64,000 nt of DNA from Tenrec ecaudatus. Taxonomy: Eukaryota > Chordata > Mammalia > Afrosoricida > Tenrecidae. Positions within the stretch are counted from its first letter, which is position 1. Every line of letters begins with the position of its first letter. Location of the stretch: assembly GCF_050624435.1 (NCBI RefSeq), contig NC_134539.1:123673525-123737524 (forward strand), read 5' to 3'. Below, piece by piece: positions 11,325-22,492 of the stretch. The translations under genes and the position numbers were made by a program. The notes under the pieces are model-generated. The model ran no database searches. It had not been told where the DNA came from and saw nothing but the letters and a program-made list of their open reading frames with translations.

Positions 11325-12465
11325 CATGATTTATAATATTCCCCAGGAAAATGTTAACACAGTCTCAAAAGAGGGCCAGGGGCATATGTAAGCCCTAGAT
11401 CTATGAATGGATTTTGAGATCACACGTAATCGTAGCCCTAACCTAAGAATAATGGCTTCTTATGAAGTAGCCCTACTCACTACTTGCCCTCAGGTAGAGG
11501 TCACTGAAGGATATGGATGCTATAGTAAAATGGGATGAAGGAATCAGATGGTGATCAGCTATCAAAAAGAATAGTATCTGAGTCCTAAAGCCTTGTCTGA
11601 AAACAAGCAGGCATCTAAAGTGTCAGCTAAATCCACAGGGAAGAAGCACACCAGCCTGTATGGCCCAAGGATTGTAAAAGCCAAGACTGGAGGAGGGGGA
11701 CTATATTTGAGCTTAAATTCTGAGCACCTGGTTTTCAGTGAAAGCTCCAAGTGCATTTGCAGGGTCCCCACGTGGATTATGGCCAGAGGGTTGTAGTGAA
11801 TCCCCTTGGCCACTGACAAGGAGCATGCACAGCCTTGCTATCAGACAGGATGCACTGGGAAGTGAATTAATGCAGAGGTAATTGGGTTAAAAGTTAGCAC
11901 CTTACCATTTGTTCTCCCTTTAGACCGCGGTTCTCAACTTGTGGGTTGTGACCCATTTGGGAGTCTAGCAACCTTTTCACAGGGGTTGCCCGATTCATAA
12001 CAGTGGCAAAATGACAGTGATGAAGTAGCAATGAAAATCATGTTATGGTGGGGGGTGGTCCCCACACATGAGGAACTGTATGAACGGGTCACAGCATGAT
12101 GAAGGTTGAGAACTGCTGCTTTAGACCCATTTAAAACTTGTTCTAGTTTTTTTTTTTCTGCTGACTTTTCAGTTAAAGTTGTTCTGTCTTACTTTGTTAT
12201 TGTTGATAGGTTTTTTTGTGTGTGTGCTTTTCTTTATATTTAATCCATGAGAGGTAAATCTATAATGACAGTAACTGGATGAATAGTTTCTTAGGGATAA
12301 GGCAAGAGAGGCTTAGGGGGAAATGACAAGCCAATGAGTACAAGAATGAAGAAAATGTTACAAAATTGATTATGATGATGACTCATATCTCCTGTCAATG
12401 TGTTTAAACCACTGAATTGTATGGTATGTGAATTATATGTCAATCATTCTGTTAAATTTTTTGAA
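11325..12465 (+). mobile_element. Family C L1 3' region, split by a SPIN-like element
   Basis: The 3' end 'attgaattgtatggtatgtg' then 'aattatatgtcaat' is the classic mammalian L1 terminus. The middle shares modules with family A, such as 'gaagcacaccagcctgt' and a block resembling 'agctatcaaaaga'. A second copy lies at 31635-32275. The element is interrupted at 11926-12118. Confidence 0.65.
11926..12118 (+). mobile_element. SPIN-like non-autonomous hAT transposon
   Basis: Ends are 'cgcggttctcaactt' and 'aaggttgagaactgctg', imperfect terminal inverted repeats of the SPIN type (CAGCGGTTCTCAACCT). It is flanked by a perfect 8-bp TSD, 'ctttagac', at 11918-11925 and 12119-12126, the hAT hallmark. 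At 193 bp it is a short internally deleted form with no transposase. The interior ('cataacagtggcaaaatgac', 'gaagtagcaatgaaaat') matches the SPIN_NA body as I remember it. SPIN elements are known for horizontal transfer and are reported in tenrec. Confidence 0.85.
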
Positions 12466-12999
12466 CTTACTTTGTCAACATCCTTTCAGATGAGTGTGGG
12501 TTAATAGGAGAGAGACTATGAGGCATTAGGAGAAGCTGGAAGACCTGCTGAGCCACAGGAAATGTCCAGAAAAGAATGGTATCAGAGGGGCTGAAGATGG
12601 ACAGAAGAAGCTAAGAGACACAGACAGAAAGATTGGAAATTCTAAGATGGCATTAGCTGTTATCATTATTTACTGCTGAAACAAACTATTCCAAAAGGTA
12701 TTGGGTTAAACCCCAAGGCAATTTATTTCCTACCTCTGTTGGTTGACTTGACTCAGTGGTTCTCTCTTGGTGGTCTCATGCGGTTACAGTCACATAGCAG
12801 TTGGGTACTGAATCATCTGAAGTTTCAACTGGGCTAGACATCCAACATAGCTCACTCTCATTACACTTGTTTTCAATCATATTAAAAAACATGAGTGGAT
12901 AAATGACAAATATATTAATAGTTTTATAAGGTATTAATTTGATTGTATGGCCAAACAGGCAGCTGCTGTTAGCTGTTAACTGACAGCTCGACTGAGGTA
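12466..12999. other. Intergenic, possible old unclassified repeat
   Basis: Around 12690-12850 ('gggttaaaccccaaggcaat', 'tggttctctcttggtggtct') the pattern resembles an old mammalian interspersed repeat I cannot name. No gene is visible. Confidence 0.35.
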
Positions 13000-13230
13000 A
13001 ATCTTTGTCAAAATGCCAGAAAGATTCTCACCTGTGTTTGACTGTGAACATGAAGCATTCAACTGTGTCAAGCACAACAAATTATGGGTACCATTGTAAA
13101 GAGTGGATACTTCAGAACACTTTTATGGAACCTGCACATAAATCAAGAAGCAGTTCTTCATATGTAAAAATGATTGAATGGGAATCTAATTTGCTGTGTA
13201 AATGTTCACCTAAAACACAATAAAGTATTC
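13000..13230 (+). mobile_element. RTE LINE fragment, reverse-transcriptase region
   Basis: The stretch reads like the RTE segment 'F-x-C-x-K-H-x-F-D-C-V' (window: 'gaagcattcaactgtgt') followed by 'acaaattatgggtaccattg'. It corresponds to DNA preceding the part kept at 16195-17165. The fragment ends with 'cacaataaagt'. Confidence 0.65.
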
Positions 13231-13892
13231 AGAAATATGTGGCAGTGTGTACTGATTTTTATATTCTTATATTCAACCAGAATATAAATACCTTGTTTTC
13301 TAAAAGAAAGCAGGGTTTTTTGGGGGGTTTTGTTTGTTTGTTTGTTTGTTTTAAGAAAGCGGTTTTTGAAAACAGAATAAAGGGATACTTCATGTTTCAA
13401 AATTGGGAAAAGTATTGGTAATAGTTGAAGCTTAATATGCTAATTCTGGGGGAACAATAAACATGACAGTTGAAATAAGGATCTAGAATCATGCTTTTAA
13501 GGTTTAGAGTATAAAGAGAAATGTGGATAAACAAAGAGATTCTTTCATTACAAGCAGAAGCCAATTCTGTCTGATTTAAACAAAGGCAATTTAGGGAATA
13601 GTTAATGAGGTAACTCACTAGGAGAACGAGAGTCATTTCAGCTATCTAGTCAGCAGAAATTACTCAACTGTCTTCTCCAGTTATTGCTGCTTGAATCACT
13701 GTACTTCATTCACTTTTCCCAGCCCCGAGTCTTTCACTCTGAGTACTTTCAAAGTCCAGGGTGAGAGGGTTTTACTGACTTGACCTAACTCACCTCCCCT
13801 TCACAAATGGAAAGGCACCAAAATGAATAGTGCTAAGACTGCATTCATTAGAAAATAGGAGACACAACTGGACAAAAAAGAAAATGGCAAAT
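13231..13892. other. Intergenic, nothing recognised
   Basis: Unique-looking sequence with a (tttg)n microsatellite at about 13330-13351. No gene seen. Confidence 0.5.
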
Positions 13893-14670
13893 TTAAGGTA
13901 AACAAGCGGCCATCTAGCTGAGAAGCAACAAAACCCACATGGAAGAAGCACACCAGCCTGTGTGATCAATGAGGTGTTGAAGGGATCAGGTATCAGGCAA
14001 CAAAGAAAAAAGAATCATATCATTGTGAATGAGGGAGAGTGCAGAGTGGGGACCCAAAGCCCATCTGTAGGCAACTGGACCTCCCCCCCCCCCCTTACAG
14101 AAGGGTTTCAGGGAAGAGATGAGCCAGTCAGGGTGCAGTGTAGCACCGATGAAACATACAACTTTCCTCTAGCTCTTCAATGCTCCCCACCACCCACCCC
14201 CACTATCATGATCTGAATTCTACCTTACAAATCTGGCTAGACCAGAGGATGTACACAGGTACAGATAGGAACTGGAAACACAGGGAATCCAGAACAGATG
14301 AGCCCTTCAGAACCAGTGGTGAGTGTGGTGATACTGGGAGGGTGGAGGGAGGATAGGTTGGAAAGGAGGAACCACTTACAAGGATCTACATATAACCCCC
14401 ACCCTGGGGGACGGACAACAGAAAAGTGGGTGAAGGGAGACATCGGACAGTGTAAGCCATGACAAAATAATAATTTATAAATTATCAAGGATTCATGAGG
14501 AAGGGAGGGAGGGATAAAAATGAGGAGCTGATACCAAGGGCTCAAATAGAAAGCAAATGTTTAGAGAATGATGAGGGCAACAAATGTACAAACGTGCTTG
14601 ACACGATGTTTGGATGTATGGATTGTGATAAGCATTGTATGAACCTCCAACAAAATGATTTAAAAAAAGA
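13893..14670 (+). mobile_element. Family A LINE 3' region
   Basis: Begins at the module 'taaacaagcggccatctagc' and runs to the degenerate terminus 'caacaaaatgatttaaaaaa'. Module order matches the other copies. No coding frame. Confidence 0.8.
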
Positions 14671-14689
14671 GTCGTCCCCCACCCCCCAA

Positions 14690-15110
14690 AAAAAGCACAG
14701 ATGTCCTTTTGAGGACCAAAGTGTGCTTGATCCCTGCCAGGGTGTTCTCCATGGCCTCATCTGTGAGGGAAAGCAGCACAATGAGTAAGGACGGCAGCAT
14801 TGGAATTAGGGCACTGGTGAAGATTGGAAGCACCATGGAACTACATCTGCTCTGAAGAAGTACAACCAGCATCTCTCTACAAGTGAGGACGGTGAGACTT
14901 CCCCTCCTGAACTTGGCATGTCCTCAAGAGGGACCAATTCCTGGAAATGGGCATCCTAGTAGTGGGCCAGTGAACAAAGAGGAAGGCCCCCAAAGAACTG
15001 GACTGGCATAGTAGTTGCAACAATGGGGTCAGCCATGGCCAGGGCTGGGAGGATGGCGCCGGACTGGGCATCGTAGGATCACTATGATTAGAACCAACTC
15101 CCCAGCACCT
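14690..15110 (+). mobile_element. RTE LINE 3' end
   Basis: Contains 'gaagaagtacaaccagcat', 'acggtgagacttc', 'gttgcaacaatgggg' and 'aggatggcgccggactgggc', ordered as in the 3' end of RTE. It stops at 'ctatgattagaaccaactcc', close to the terminal motif of the family. A CAG/CTG-type short repeat follows at about 15128-15150. Confidence 0.75.
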
Positions 15111-15384
15111 ACCATTTCATCACCACCAGTAGCTGCAGCAGCTGCAGCAGCGCTAACATCTTTGAATAGTTCGTGGGCAAATGTAATGAAAAGATAACGG
15201 AATCTTCTCATAAATGCTCTCATCCCCCCCCACGTGTTTCCACACTACTGTAATAAAGCAAATCCCACCCCCAAAATAAAAATACAGAAAATTATTTAAA
15301 AGAGGGAATGGGTGCTCAGTGTCATAAAAGATCCTAAAAATGCACATTAAAGGGGACTCCAGTTTAGGCTGAGGAACCAAAACC

Positions 15385-15575
15385 AAATCCATTGCCATCA
15401 AGTAGATTTTGACTTATCCCTACCCTACAGAACAGAGTAGAAATGCTCCGTAGGGTTTCTGAGGCTCTCAACCTTTATAGAAGCAGACCCGAGGAGTGGC
15501 CAGTGGACTCGAACTACCAACCTTTTGGTTAGCAGCCCAATATCTAACCCACTGCACAACCAGTGCTGCTTCAGG
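15385..15575 (-). mobile_element. AfroSINE-type SINE
   Basis: In reverse: tail 'aaccaaatccattgccatca' first, then 'cagaacagagtagaaatg' and the tRNA-like head near 'ggttagcagcccaatatct' and 'ccactgcacaacc'. The order is complete, so this is close to a full copy. Confidence 0.8.
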
Positions 15576-15639
15576 CTGAGGAACAGAATGGTCTTATCAT
15601 CAGAGATGCCAAATGAGAGCGGCTCAAAGTCTCAAGGGT

Positions 15640-15890
15640 TGTATGAAATAGGCAAATAATAAGAAAGAAAAGTTTCTTAGTGGCTTCCAGGGGTGGGAAA
15701 GAGAAGGAGAGGGTTACTGCTTAAAGGATACTGAGCTTCTGTTAGCATTGGTGGAATCATGTGGGAAAGGAGAGTGGAAATGATATCACCACATGCTGAA
15801 CATGTCACTAAATTGCACATGTGAAGAAGGTTGGAAATGGTTTATTATCTATATATTCTTAGCACAACAAAAATAATGTTTTAAATGTCA
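15640..15890 (+). mobile_element. Old L1 3' UTR fragment
   Basis: 'ttagtggcttccaggggtgg' and 'ctaaattgcacatgtgaaga' fit the 3' UTR of older mammalian L1 elements. Diverged and non-coding. Confidence 0.55.
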
Positions 15891-16194
15891 AATACTGCTT
15901 AAAAATATGAGAATAGGATTGGGAGGGAAACCTGTGTATTTGGTTTTAAATGCAATAGAAGTCACTGGAGTGTTGTAAGAAAGAAGTGACTTGAGCCTAT
16001 CCACAAAACCAAATCAAACTCACTGCCCTTGAATCAACACGTGAACTGATAGACCGTTTTAAAAGATGACTCTGCGGCTGTAGAAAATGCATTTTGTAAA
16101 AGATGAGTGGAAGAGTGAGGGTAATTGAGAAGTTACTACATTAGTCCATATTAGAGGAGACTTTAGCTTGTAGTATGGTAGACACATTCAGAAG

Positions 16195-17165
16195 CATGGG
16201 AATTCCAGCACACTTTATTGTGCAGAAACTGTACATAGGCCAAGAGGCAGTCTTGTAAACAGAACAGAGGAATCATGTATAGTTTAAAATCAGAGGGGAA
16301 ATTTTTTTTGTAATTAAAAAATAAAATCAGGAACAGTGTGCCTCAGGGTTGTAGCCTTTCGCCATGCTTATTCCATCTGCAAACAGCAAATCATCCAAGA
16401 AACTAGATTACATGAAGAACTTGGCATCAGGATTGCAAGGTTTATGACACAACCTTGGGTGCTGAAAGTGAGTAATTGTAGCACGTGTGGATGGAGACCA
16501 AGTACTACAGCCTACAGTAGGGATGGCAACTCAATGTAAAGAAAACTAAAATCCTCACAACTAGACCAACAGATAACTATAATAAAGAAAACATTGAAAT
16601 TGTCAGGGATTTCATCTTACTTGGCTCTACAATCAATGCGTATGGAAGCAGCAGTTAAGAGATCAAATGATATAGTGCACTGCACAAATCTGCTGCTGCA
16701 CTGAACTCTTCAAAGCATTGCAGAGCAAGGATGTCATCGTGAGGACTAAGGTGTGCCGGACTTAAGCCATGGGTGCCTCATATATGCATGTGAAAGTTGG
16801 ACACTGAATAAGGAAGACCGAAGAACCAATGGATTTCAATTATGATATTGGTGAAGATTAATGACAATACCATGGACTGCCAAAAGAACAAGTACATCCG
16901 TCTTAGAAGAAGTACAACTAAACTTCTCCTTAGAATCCGGGATAGTGAGACTTCTCATGCAGCTCTATCAGGAGAGATCAGTCGCTCTAAAAGAACATCA
17001 TGCTCGGTGAAGTAGCAGGCAGCAAACAAGAGGCAGAGCCTTGATGAGATGAACTGAGACTGCAGCAATTAGAGGGGTGGTGCTGGGCCAGAGAGTGTTG
17101 CATCTGTTGGACACTGGGTCGCTATGAGTCAAAACCAACTTGATGGTCCCTAACAGCAGCATGGT
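16195..17165 (+). mobile_element. RTE LINE, RT domain to 3' end
   Basis: The copy starts at the block 'gggaattccagcacacttta' and reads through the reverse-transcriptase region ('gcctcagggttgtagcc', in frame RQGC-like) to the terminus 'cgctatgagtcaaaaccaac' and 'ttgatggtccctaacagcag'. The RT part is riddled with substitutions and gaps; the usual YADD segment is not intact. The terminal sequence is the same one that forms AfroSINE tails. Confidence 0.8.
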
Positions 17166-17904
17166 AGTAGCAAATGGAGAAACTGAATTGAAGACACCTT
17201 GAAGTGATGGCTGATAGGATTTGATGATGGATTCAATTGGAATATGAGTATGTAAAATAAAATCTCTTAATTTGTAGTTTGTATAAAATTGGATGGAAGA
17301 GGACATATTGAAAAACAGGATTTATTTCTTTGGGAGGAGTGATTTGAGAGGTTAAGTTTGAAATGCTTATTACATATATAAATAGAAATGTTAGTTGGTA
17401 GTTGATTATATCAGTTTGGAACTGAGAAAAGTCAGAATTTGCTTCCTTAACTACCAGCACCCTATTTAATTAATTTAAGATAATTTGTTATCTCCAGTCA
17501 TCTAATCTTGACAGTATCTTAACCATAAAAAGAAATCTTTGTTTAAAATAATATGGATAGACCTTAAAATTCACAAAGACAAATGCACCCCCGATTGGGT
17601 TGCCATGATTTGGAATTAACTTGATGGCATGAGGTCTGAGGTATTTATCCTACAACTATATTCCACTGACTGTCCTCCACAGACTTGCTTTCAGAATTCA
17701 GGTATTCTAAAATACCTGAAAGAGGTACTTTTCACACAGTTGCTTTCTGTTCTTGTTAGGGGCCATCGAGTCAGTACTGACTCATAAGGGCTATATATAC
17801 TTGGTCCTGGACCTTTTATCACAATTGACTCTATATCTGAACCCAGGGTTGTGGCTACTGTCAATCCAAAAGTAATGCAAGAGTGTTTGTCTGTTTTTTG
17901 CTGA
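17166..17904. other. Intergenic with short SINE/RTE scraps
   Basis: A SINE-tail fragment ('gaattaacttgatggcatga') lies at about 17590-17640 and a reverse RTE or SINE end ('ggggccatcgagtcagtact') at about 17750-17800. No gene is visible. Confidence 0.45.
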
Positions 17905-18117
17905 TCCTCTACTTTACCAGAGGGAGACTCGATGGCACGGTGGGTTGGTTATGTGTTGGACTACTAACCACAAAGTCAGTGGCTAAAACCCACCAACACT
18001 TCAAGGGAGAAGGCTGGAGCTTCCCACACCCTCAAAGATTTACGGTCTCAGAAAACCAGGGAAGTTTCACTCCATCCTATAGGGCCAGTGAGCAGGAATT
18101 GCCTTGGTGGTAGTGAA
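17905..18117 (+). mobile_element. AfroSINE-type SINE
   Basis: Head 'cgatggcacggtgggttggt', then 'ggactactaaccacaaagtc', body 'cagtggctaaaacccacc' and 'ccatcctatagggccagtg'. The RTE-like tail is partly lost. Confidence 0.75.
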
Positions 18118-18231
18118 TTCTACGTTACCATACATGAGGTCTTTCTCCAAGGACTAGTCCCTCCAAATAATATCCAAAGGTATGAAATGAAATTTTCACT
18201 TCTAAGAAGCATACTGGTTGTATATCTTTTT

Positions 18232-18360
18232 CTTATTAAATCAGTTTATTGGGGCTCTTACAGCTCTTATTACAATCCATACATCCATCCATTGTATCCA
18301 GCACATTTGTACACATGATGCTACTTTATTTCTACTTGAGTCCTTGATATCAGGCCCTTG
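18232..18360 (-). mobile_element. Family A LINE 3' end, short
   Basis: Reverse orientation: 'aaatcagtttattggggctc' onwards. Truncated after about 130 bp and nested in the RTE copy. Confidence 0.7.
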
Positions 18361-18564
18361 GCTGTGTATCTTTTAAGACCGTTTTAATCATTCTTCTGGC
18401 AGGGCACGGTCTATTCAATATTTTTGCCAACATCGTAATTCAAATGCGTCAATTATTCTCCAAGATTCCTGTTCATTGTACAGCTTTCCCACGCATATGA
18501 TGTGATTGAAAATACTTAGGATTGAGTCAGGCACACCTTAGTCCTCCAAATGACATTTTTTATT

Positions 18565-18748
18565 TTGAACATTTTAAAAATAAAGTTTTATTGGGATATA
18601 ATCCATACAATTCAATAGTTCAATCAAGAAGAGTTGTACAATCATTACCACAATCAATTTTAGAACATTTTCTCTGGTACTCCTTGTTATTAAGCTCCCC
18701 ATTTGCCCCTAACCTCCCTGCTATGCCCAGAAGGAGCCTTAAACACAG
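18565..18748 (-). mobile_element. Family B LINE 3' end
   Basis: Reverse orientation, starting 'aaagttttattgggatataa' and 'caattcaatagttcaatcaa'. Two further copies of this tail occur at 34683-34905 and 41940-42103. It differs from family A and looks older. Confidence 0.6.
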
Positions 18749-18769
18749 TATATTTTTAAAAGATCTTTG

Positions 18770-19008
18770 AAAAAAAATAAGTTTAATGGGGGCTCATACA
18801 ACTCATCACAATCCATCCATCCACCCACTGTACACTTGTTGCCATCATCATTCTCAAAACACTTGCTTTCTGCTTGAACCCTTGGTATCAGTTCCTAATT
18901 TTTTTCTTTAAAAAAAAATCATTTTATTAGGGGGGTCATACAACTCTTATCACAATCCATTCATACATCAATTGTGTAAAGCACATTTGTACATTCATTG
19001 CCCCTCGT
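18770..19008 (-). mobile_element. Two stacked family A 3' ends
   Basis: Two reverse-strand termini in tandem: one from 'aagtttaatgggggctcata' (about 18779-18898) and one from 'atcattttattaggggggtc' (about 18919-19005). Both are short 5'-truncated copies nested in the RTE. Confidence 0.7.
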
Positions 19009-19070
19009 TTTTTTCTTAAAGAGATCTTTTGCAACAGGTTTGCCCAATACAATATGTCATTTGATTTCTT

Positions 19071-19381
19071 TTTTTAAAAAATATTTTATTAGGGGCTCAT
19101 ACAACTCTTATCACAATCCATACATATACATACATCAATTGTATAAAGCACATCTGTACATTCTTTGCCCTAATCATTTTCTTTTTTTTCTCTTTTCTTT
19201 TTTTACATTTTATTAGGAGCTCATACAACTCTTATCACAATCCACACATGTACATACATCAATTGTATAAAGCACATCCGCACATTCCCTGCCCCAATCG
19301 TTCTCAAAGCATTTGCTCTCCACTTAAGCCCTTTGCATCGGGTCCTCCTTTTTTTTTTCTCCCCTCCCTCCCCGCTCCCCC
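19071..19381 (-). mobile_element. Family A insertion with perfect TSD
   Basis: Flanked by perfect 15-bp direct repeats 'gtcatttgatttctt' at 19056-19070 and 19382-19396. It contains two successive family A 3' ends in reverse orientation (near 19080 and 19205), so a doubled end is again seen. The TSDs cut RTE sequence. Confidence 0.85.
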
Positions 19382-19585
19382 GTCATTTGATTTCTTGACT
19401 GCTGTTTCTATAGTCGTTGATTGTTAACCCAAGCGAAATGAAATCCATGACAATTTCAATCTTTTCTTCATTTACCATGATTTTGCTTATTTATTATGAT
19501 TTTGTTCCGTTGTGAGGATTTTTGTTTTCTGTGTCAGGTGTAATCCATACTGAGGACTGTAGCCTTTGATCTTCATCAAAAATTA

Positions 19586-19777
19586 TAGTTTAATAAAGAC
19601 CCTCTGACAAAACTAAGACTCAAGGTGATGCCTGACACCCAAATAAATTCCAAATGGAGCAGATGTTTAAATTAAAAATAACACCGTTGCAAGCTCTGTG
19701 GGAAAAAAGATAGGGCTATCAATCACGACTGGCACAGAAAACCCAGAAACAAAATATGAGTGAAAAATTGACTACGT
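19586..19777. other. Old L1-like sequence, uncertain
   Basis: 'aagactcaaggtgatgcctg' and 'aaaaagatagggctatcaat' have the flavour of old LINE ORF2 DNA; the sequence resumes after the 19794-20188 insertion. No family can be fixed. Confidence 0.3.
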
Positions 19778-19793
19778 AAAAATCAGAAATTCT

Positions 19794-20188
19794 CATAGGG
19801 AATCCAGGACAGATCATCCTTTCAGGACCTGTGCTGAGAGTGGCAATACCAGGAGGGTGGAGGGAGAGTGGGGTGGAAAGGGGGAACCTTTTACAAAGAT
19901 CTACATATAACCTCTGCCCTGGGGAATGGACAACAGAAAAGTGGGTGAAGGGAGACATCGGACAGTGTAAGACATGACAATATTATAATTTATAAATTAT
20001 CAAGGGTCAATGTGGGAGGCAGGAGCAGGGATGGAGGGGGGAAATGAGGAGCTGATACCGAGGGCTCAAGCAGAAAGCAAATGTTTTGAGAATGAGGATG
20101 GCAACAAACGTACAAATGTGCTTGACACAGTGGATGTATGTATGGATTGTGATAAGAGTTGTATGAGCCCCCAATAAAATGATTTTTA
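19794..20188 (+). mobile_element. Family A LINE 3' end with perfect 16-bp TSD
   Basis: A 5'-truncated copy of about 395 bp, beginning in 'catagggaatccaggacaga' and ending 'ccccaataaaatgattttta'. Perfect TSDs 'aaaaatcagaaattct' lie at 19778-19793 and 20189-20204. This copy shows cleanly that family A moves by target-primed reverse transcription. Confidence 0.9.
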
Positions 20189-20287
20189 AAAAATCAGAAA
20201 TTCTGAGACAAAAATGTGACAAACTAGGAAAATTATTTGTTATATCACAAAAACCTAATATCTTTCTTAATACATAAAGAACTCATA

Positions 20288-20475
20288 CAGATCAATGAAG
20301 CCCTGGTGGCACCATGAGGTAGACACTAGACAATTGATCACAAGATTGGCAGTTCAAACCTACCAAGGGAGAAAGATGGGCCACGATTCCCATGAAGATT
20401 TCATCTGAGAAACCCTATACGCGGTTGCTATGAGTCTGAATCAACTCAGACGTAATGGGTGGATATAAATCAATA
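20288..20475 (+). mobile_element. AfroSINE-type SINE
   Basis: Head 'gccctggtggcaccatgagg', internal 'ttggcagttcaaacctacca', and tail 'ggttgctatgagtctgaatc' then 'aactcagacgtaatgggt'. Nearly full length. Confidence 0.85.
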
Positions 20476-22492
20476 AGGAAAGACCAAACACCTGTCCCTC
20501 ACCCCAGAAGAATTTACTTGAGAGGACAGCACTGAAGCTGCAGTTAGGGGAGAAGGGCATGTTTGATCAGAGCAAATGGGAGCAAATGAAGGGGGAGGGA
20601 GAGAGTGGAGCACAACCTGACCCATCAGGCCTGGAGGATGATATCCCCGCTCTGAATAGCCAATGGGCAGAGTGGACAATACGGCTGATCCCACTACGAG
20701 ACACGCTGTCCCTTGATGGCCCAGGGCCCTAAGGGGGACAACACTGGAGACTCAGGGTTGGGACTGGCCCAGACTGACCCTGTGACACTGAGGCAAACCA
20801 CTAAAAGCATGCAACAGAGCAACCATAGGAGCAGAGCAGGGAGCTCCCGGCAGAGTACAAAGGACAGACTCTGGGGCCAAAGCATGGTACCCCATTGGAC
20901 CTGACTGAAGGACACACCTAGAGATCAAAAATCAGACCTTGATCTATTTACAGGTTTTCCTCTTTTTAAATTTTTTTCTTTTAATTAATTTATTCTTCTA
21001 TGGGTAATTGGTTTCCTTTTTTGTTGTCATTGCTGTGTTCTCACTCATCACTTATCTTGTTATGGCTTGATTTTTGGTGCATATTATTATCTCTACAGAT
21101 CTATCTAGATAAGATTGACTGGATGAATAATCTGGAGGAGAAAACAATGGGACCAATGGTTCCAGGGGGACACGGGAGAGGGGGAGAAGGGGGTAAGGAG
21201 GTGGTGCTGAACAACCCAGGGACAGGGGAGCAATAAGTGATCCAAAATCAGTAGCAAAGAGGGTGTGAGAGGCCCGGTAGGGATTCAGCAAGGGCAATGT
21301 AACCGAAAGAAATTACTGAAACCCAAATGAAGGCTGAGCATGATAGTGGGACAAGAGGAAAGTAAAAGGAAATAGAGGAAAGAAGTAGGTGATAAAGGGT
21401 ATTTATAGAGTCCTAAGGATTGGAATGTACATATGTAAATATATTTATATAAGAGTGTGGGGAAATAGAAATAGTGTGTGAATATATTTATACGTTTAGT
21501 ATTAAGGCAGCAGGTGGACATTGGGTCTCCACTCAAGCACTTACGCAATGCAAGAACACGTTCTGTTAAACTGGCATTCCAGGATGCACACCTTCCCAAC
21601 ATGATTGCTGAAGACAAATGGGTGCATAAACAAATGTGGTGAAGAAAGCTGATCGTTCCCGGCTATCAAAAGATATAGCATCTGGGGTCTTAAAGGCTCG
21701 AAGATAAACAAGAGGCCATCTAGTTCAGAAGCAACAAAGCCCACATGGAAGAAACACATCAGCCTGTGGGACCATGAGCTGTTGAAGAGATCAGGTATCG
21801 AGCATCAAGGAACAAAAAATCATATCATTGTAAATGTGGGTGAGTGCAGAGTGGAGACTTAAAGCCCATTGGTAGCCAAACAGACACCCCCTTACTGAAG
21901 GGTTGTGGGGAGGAGATGAGCCAGTCAGGGTGCAGTGTAGCACCGATGAAACATACAATTTTCCTCTAGTTCTTAAATGCTTCCCCCCCCCCCCAACCAC
22001 CACCACTATCATGATCCCAATTCTACCTTACAAATCTGGCTAGACCAGAGAATGTATACAGGTGCAGATAGCAACTGGAAACACAGGGAATCCAGGACAG
22101 ATGACTCCTTCAGGACCAGTGGTGAGAGTGACGATGCCTGGAGGGTAGAGAGAATGTGGGGTAGAAAGGGAGAACTGATTACAAGAATCAATGTATAGCC
22201 TCCTCCCTGGGGGAGGGACAGCAGAGAAGAAGGCAGGGGAGACGTCGGATAGTGTAACATATGACAAAATAATAGTAATTTATGAATGATGAAGGGTTAC
22301 ATGAGGTAGGAGGGGAGTGGGGAGGGAGGGGGAAAATGAGCAGCAGATATTAAGGGCTCAAGTAGAAGGCAAATGTTTTGAGAATGATGATGGCAACAAA
22401 TGAACATATGTTCTTGACACAATGGATGGATGGATGGATTGTGATAAGAGTTGTACGAGCCCCCAATAAAATGACTTTTAAAAAACCAAAAA
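20476..22492 (+). mobile_element. Family A LINE 3' region, longest copy
   Basis: About 2 kb from 'ccagaagaatttacttgaga' to 'ccccaataaaatgactttta'. It shows the full set of modules: GC-rich start, the 'agatctatctagataagatt' block near 21099, the 'ggacattgggtctcc' block near 21517, the C-run near 21983, and the terminal AATAAA. No significant coding frame exists in sense; reverse frames recur in all copies and are shadows. Confidence 0.8.

Larger units (their letters stand above)
18113..19585 (-). mobile_element. RTE LINE broken up by several younger insertions
   Basis: Minus-strand RTE pieces at 18113-18231, 18365-18560, 19010-19070 and 19382-19585 fit together in the family's order ('gtccctccaaataatatcc', 'gcgtcaattattctccaag', 'gcaacaggtttgcccaatac', 'cttgactgctgtttctatag'). 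Between them sit family A and family B LINE tails. The RTE copy is thus older than all of these. Confidence 0.75.

Noticed and set aside
20476-22492. Family A as an LTR retroelement or a long SINE
   Set aside because: Copies share one 3' end with AATAAA and an A-rich tail, vary at the 5' end, and have 12-16 bp TSDs. This fits LINE 3' ends, not LTRs.
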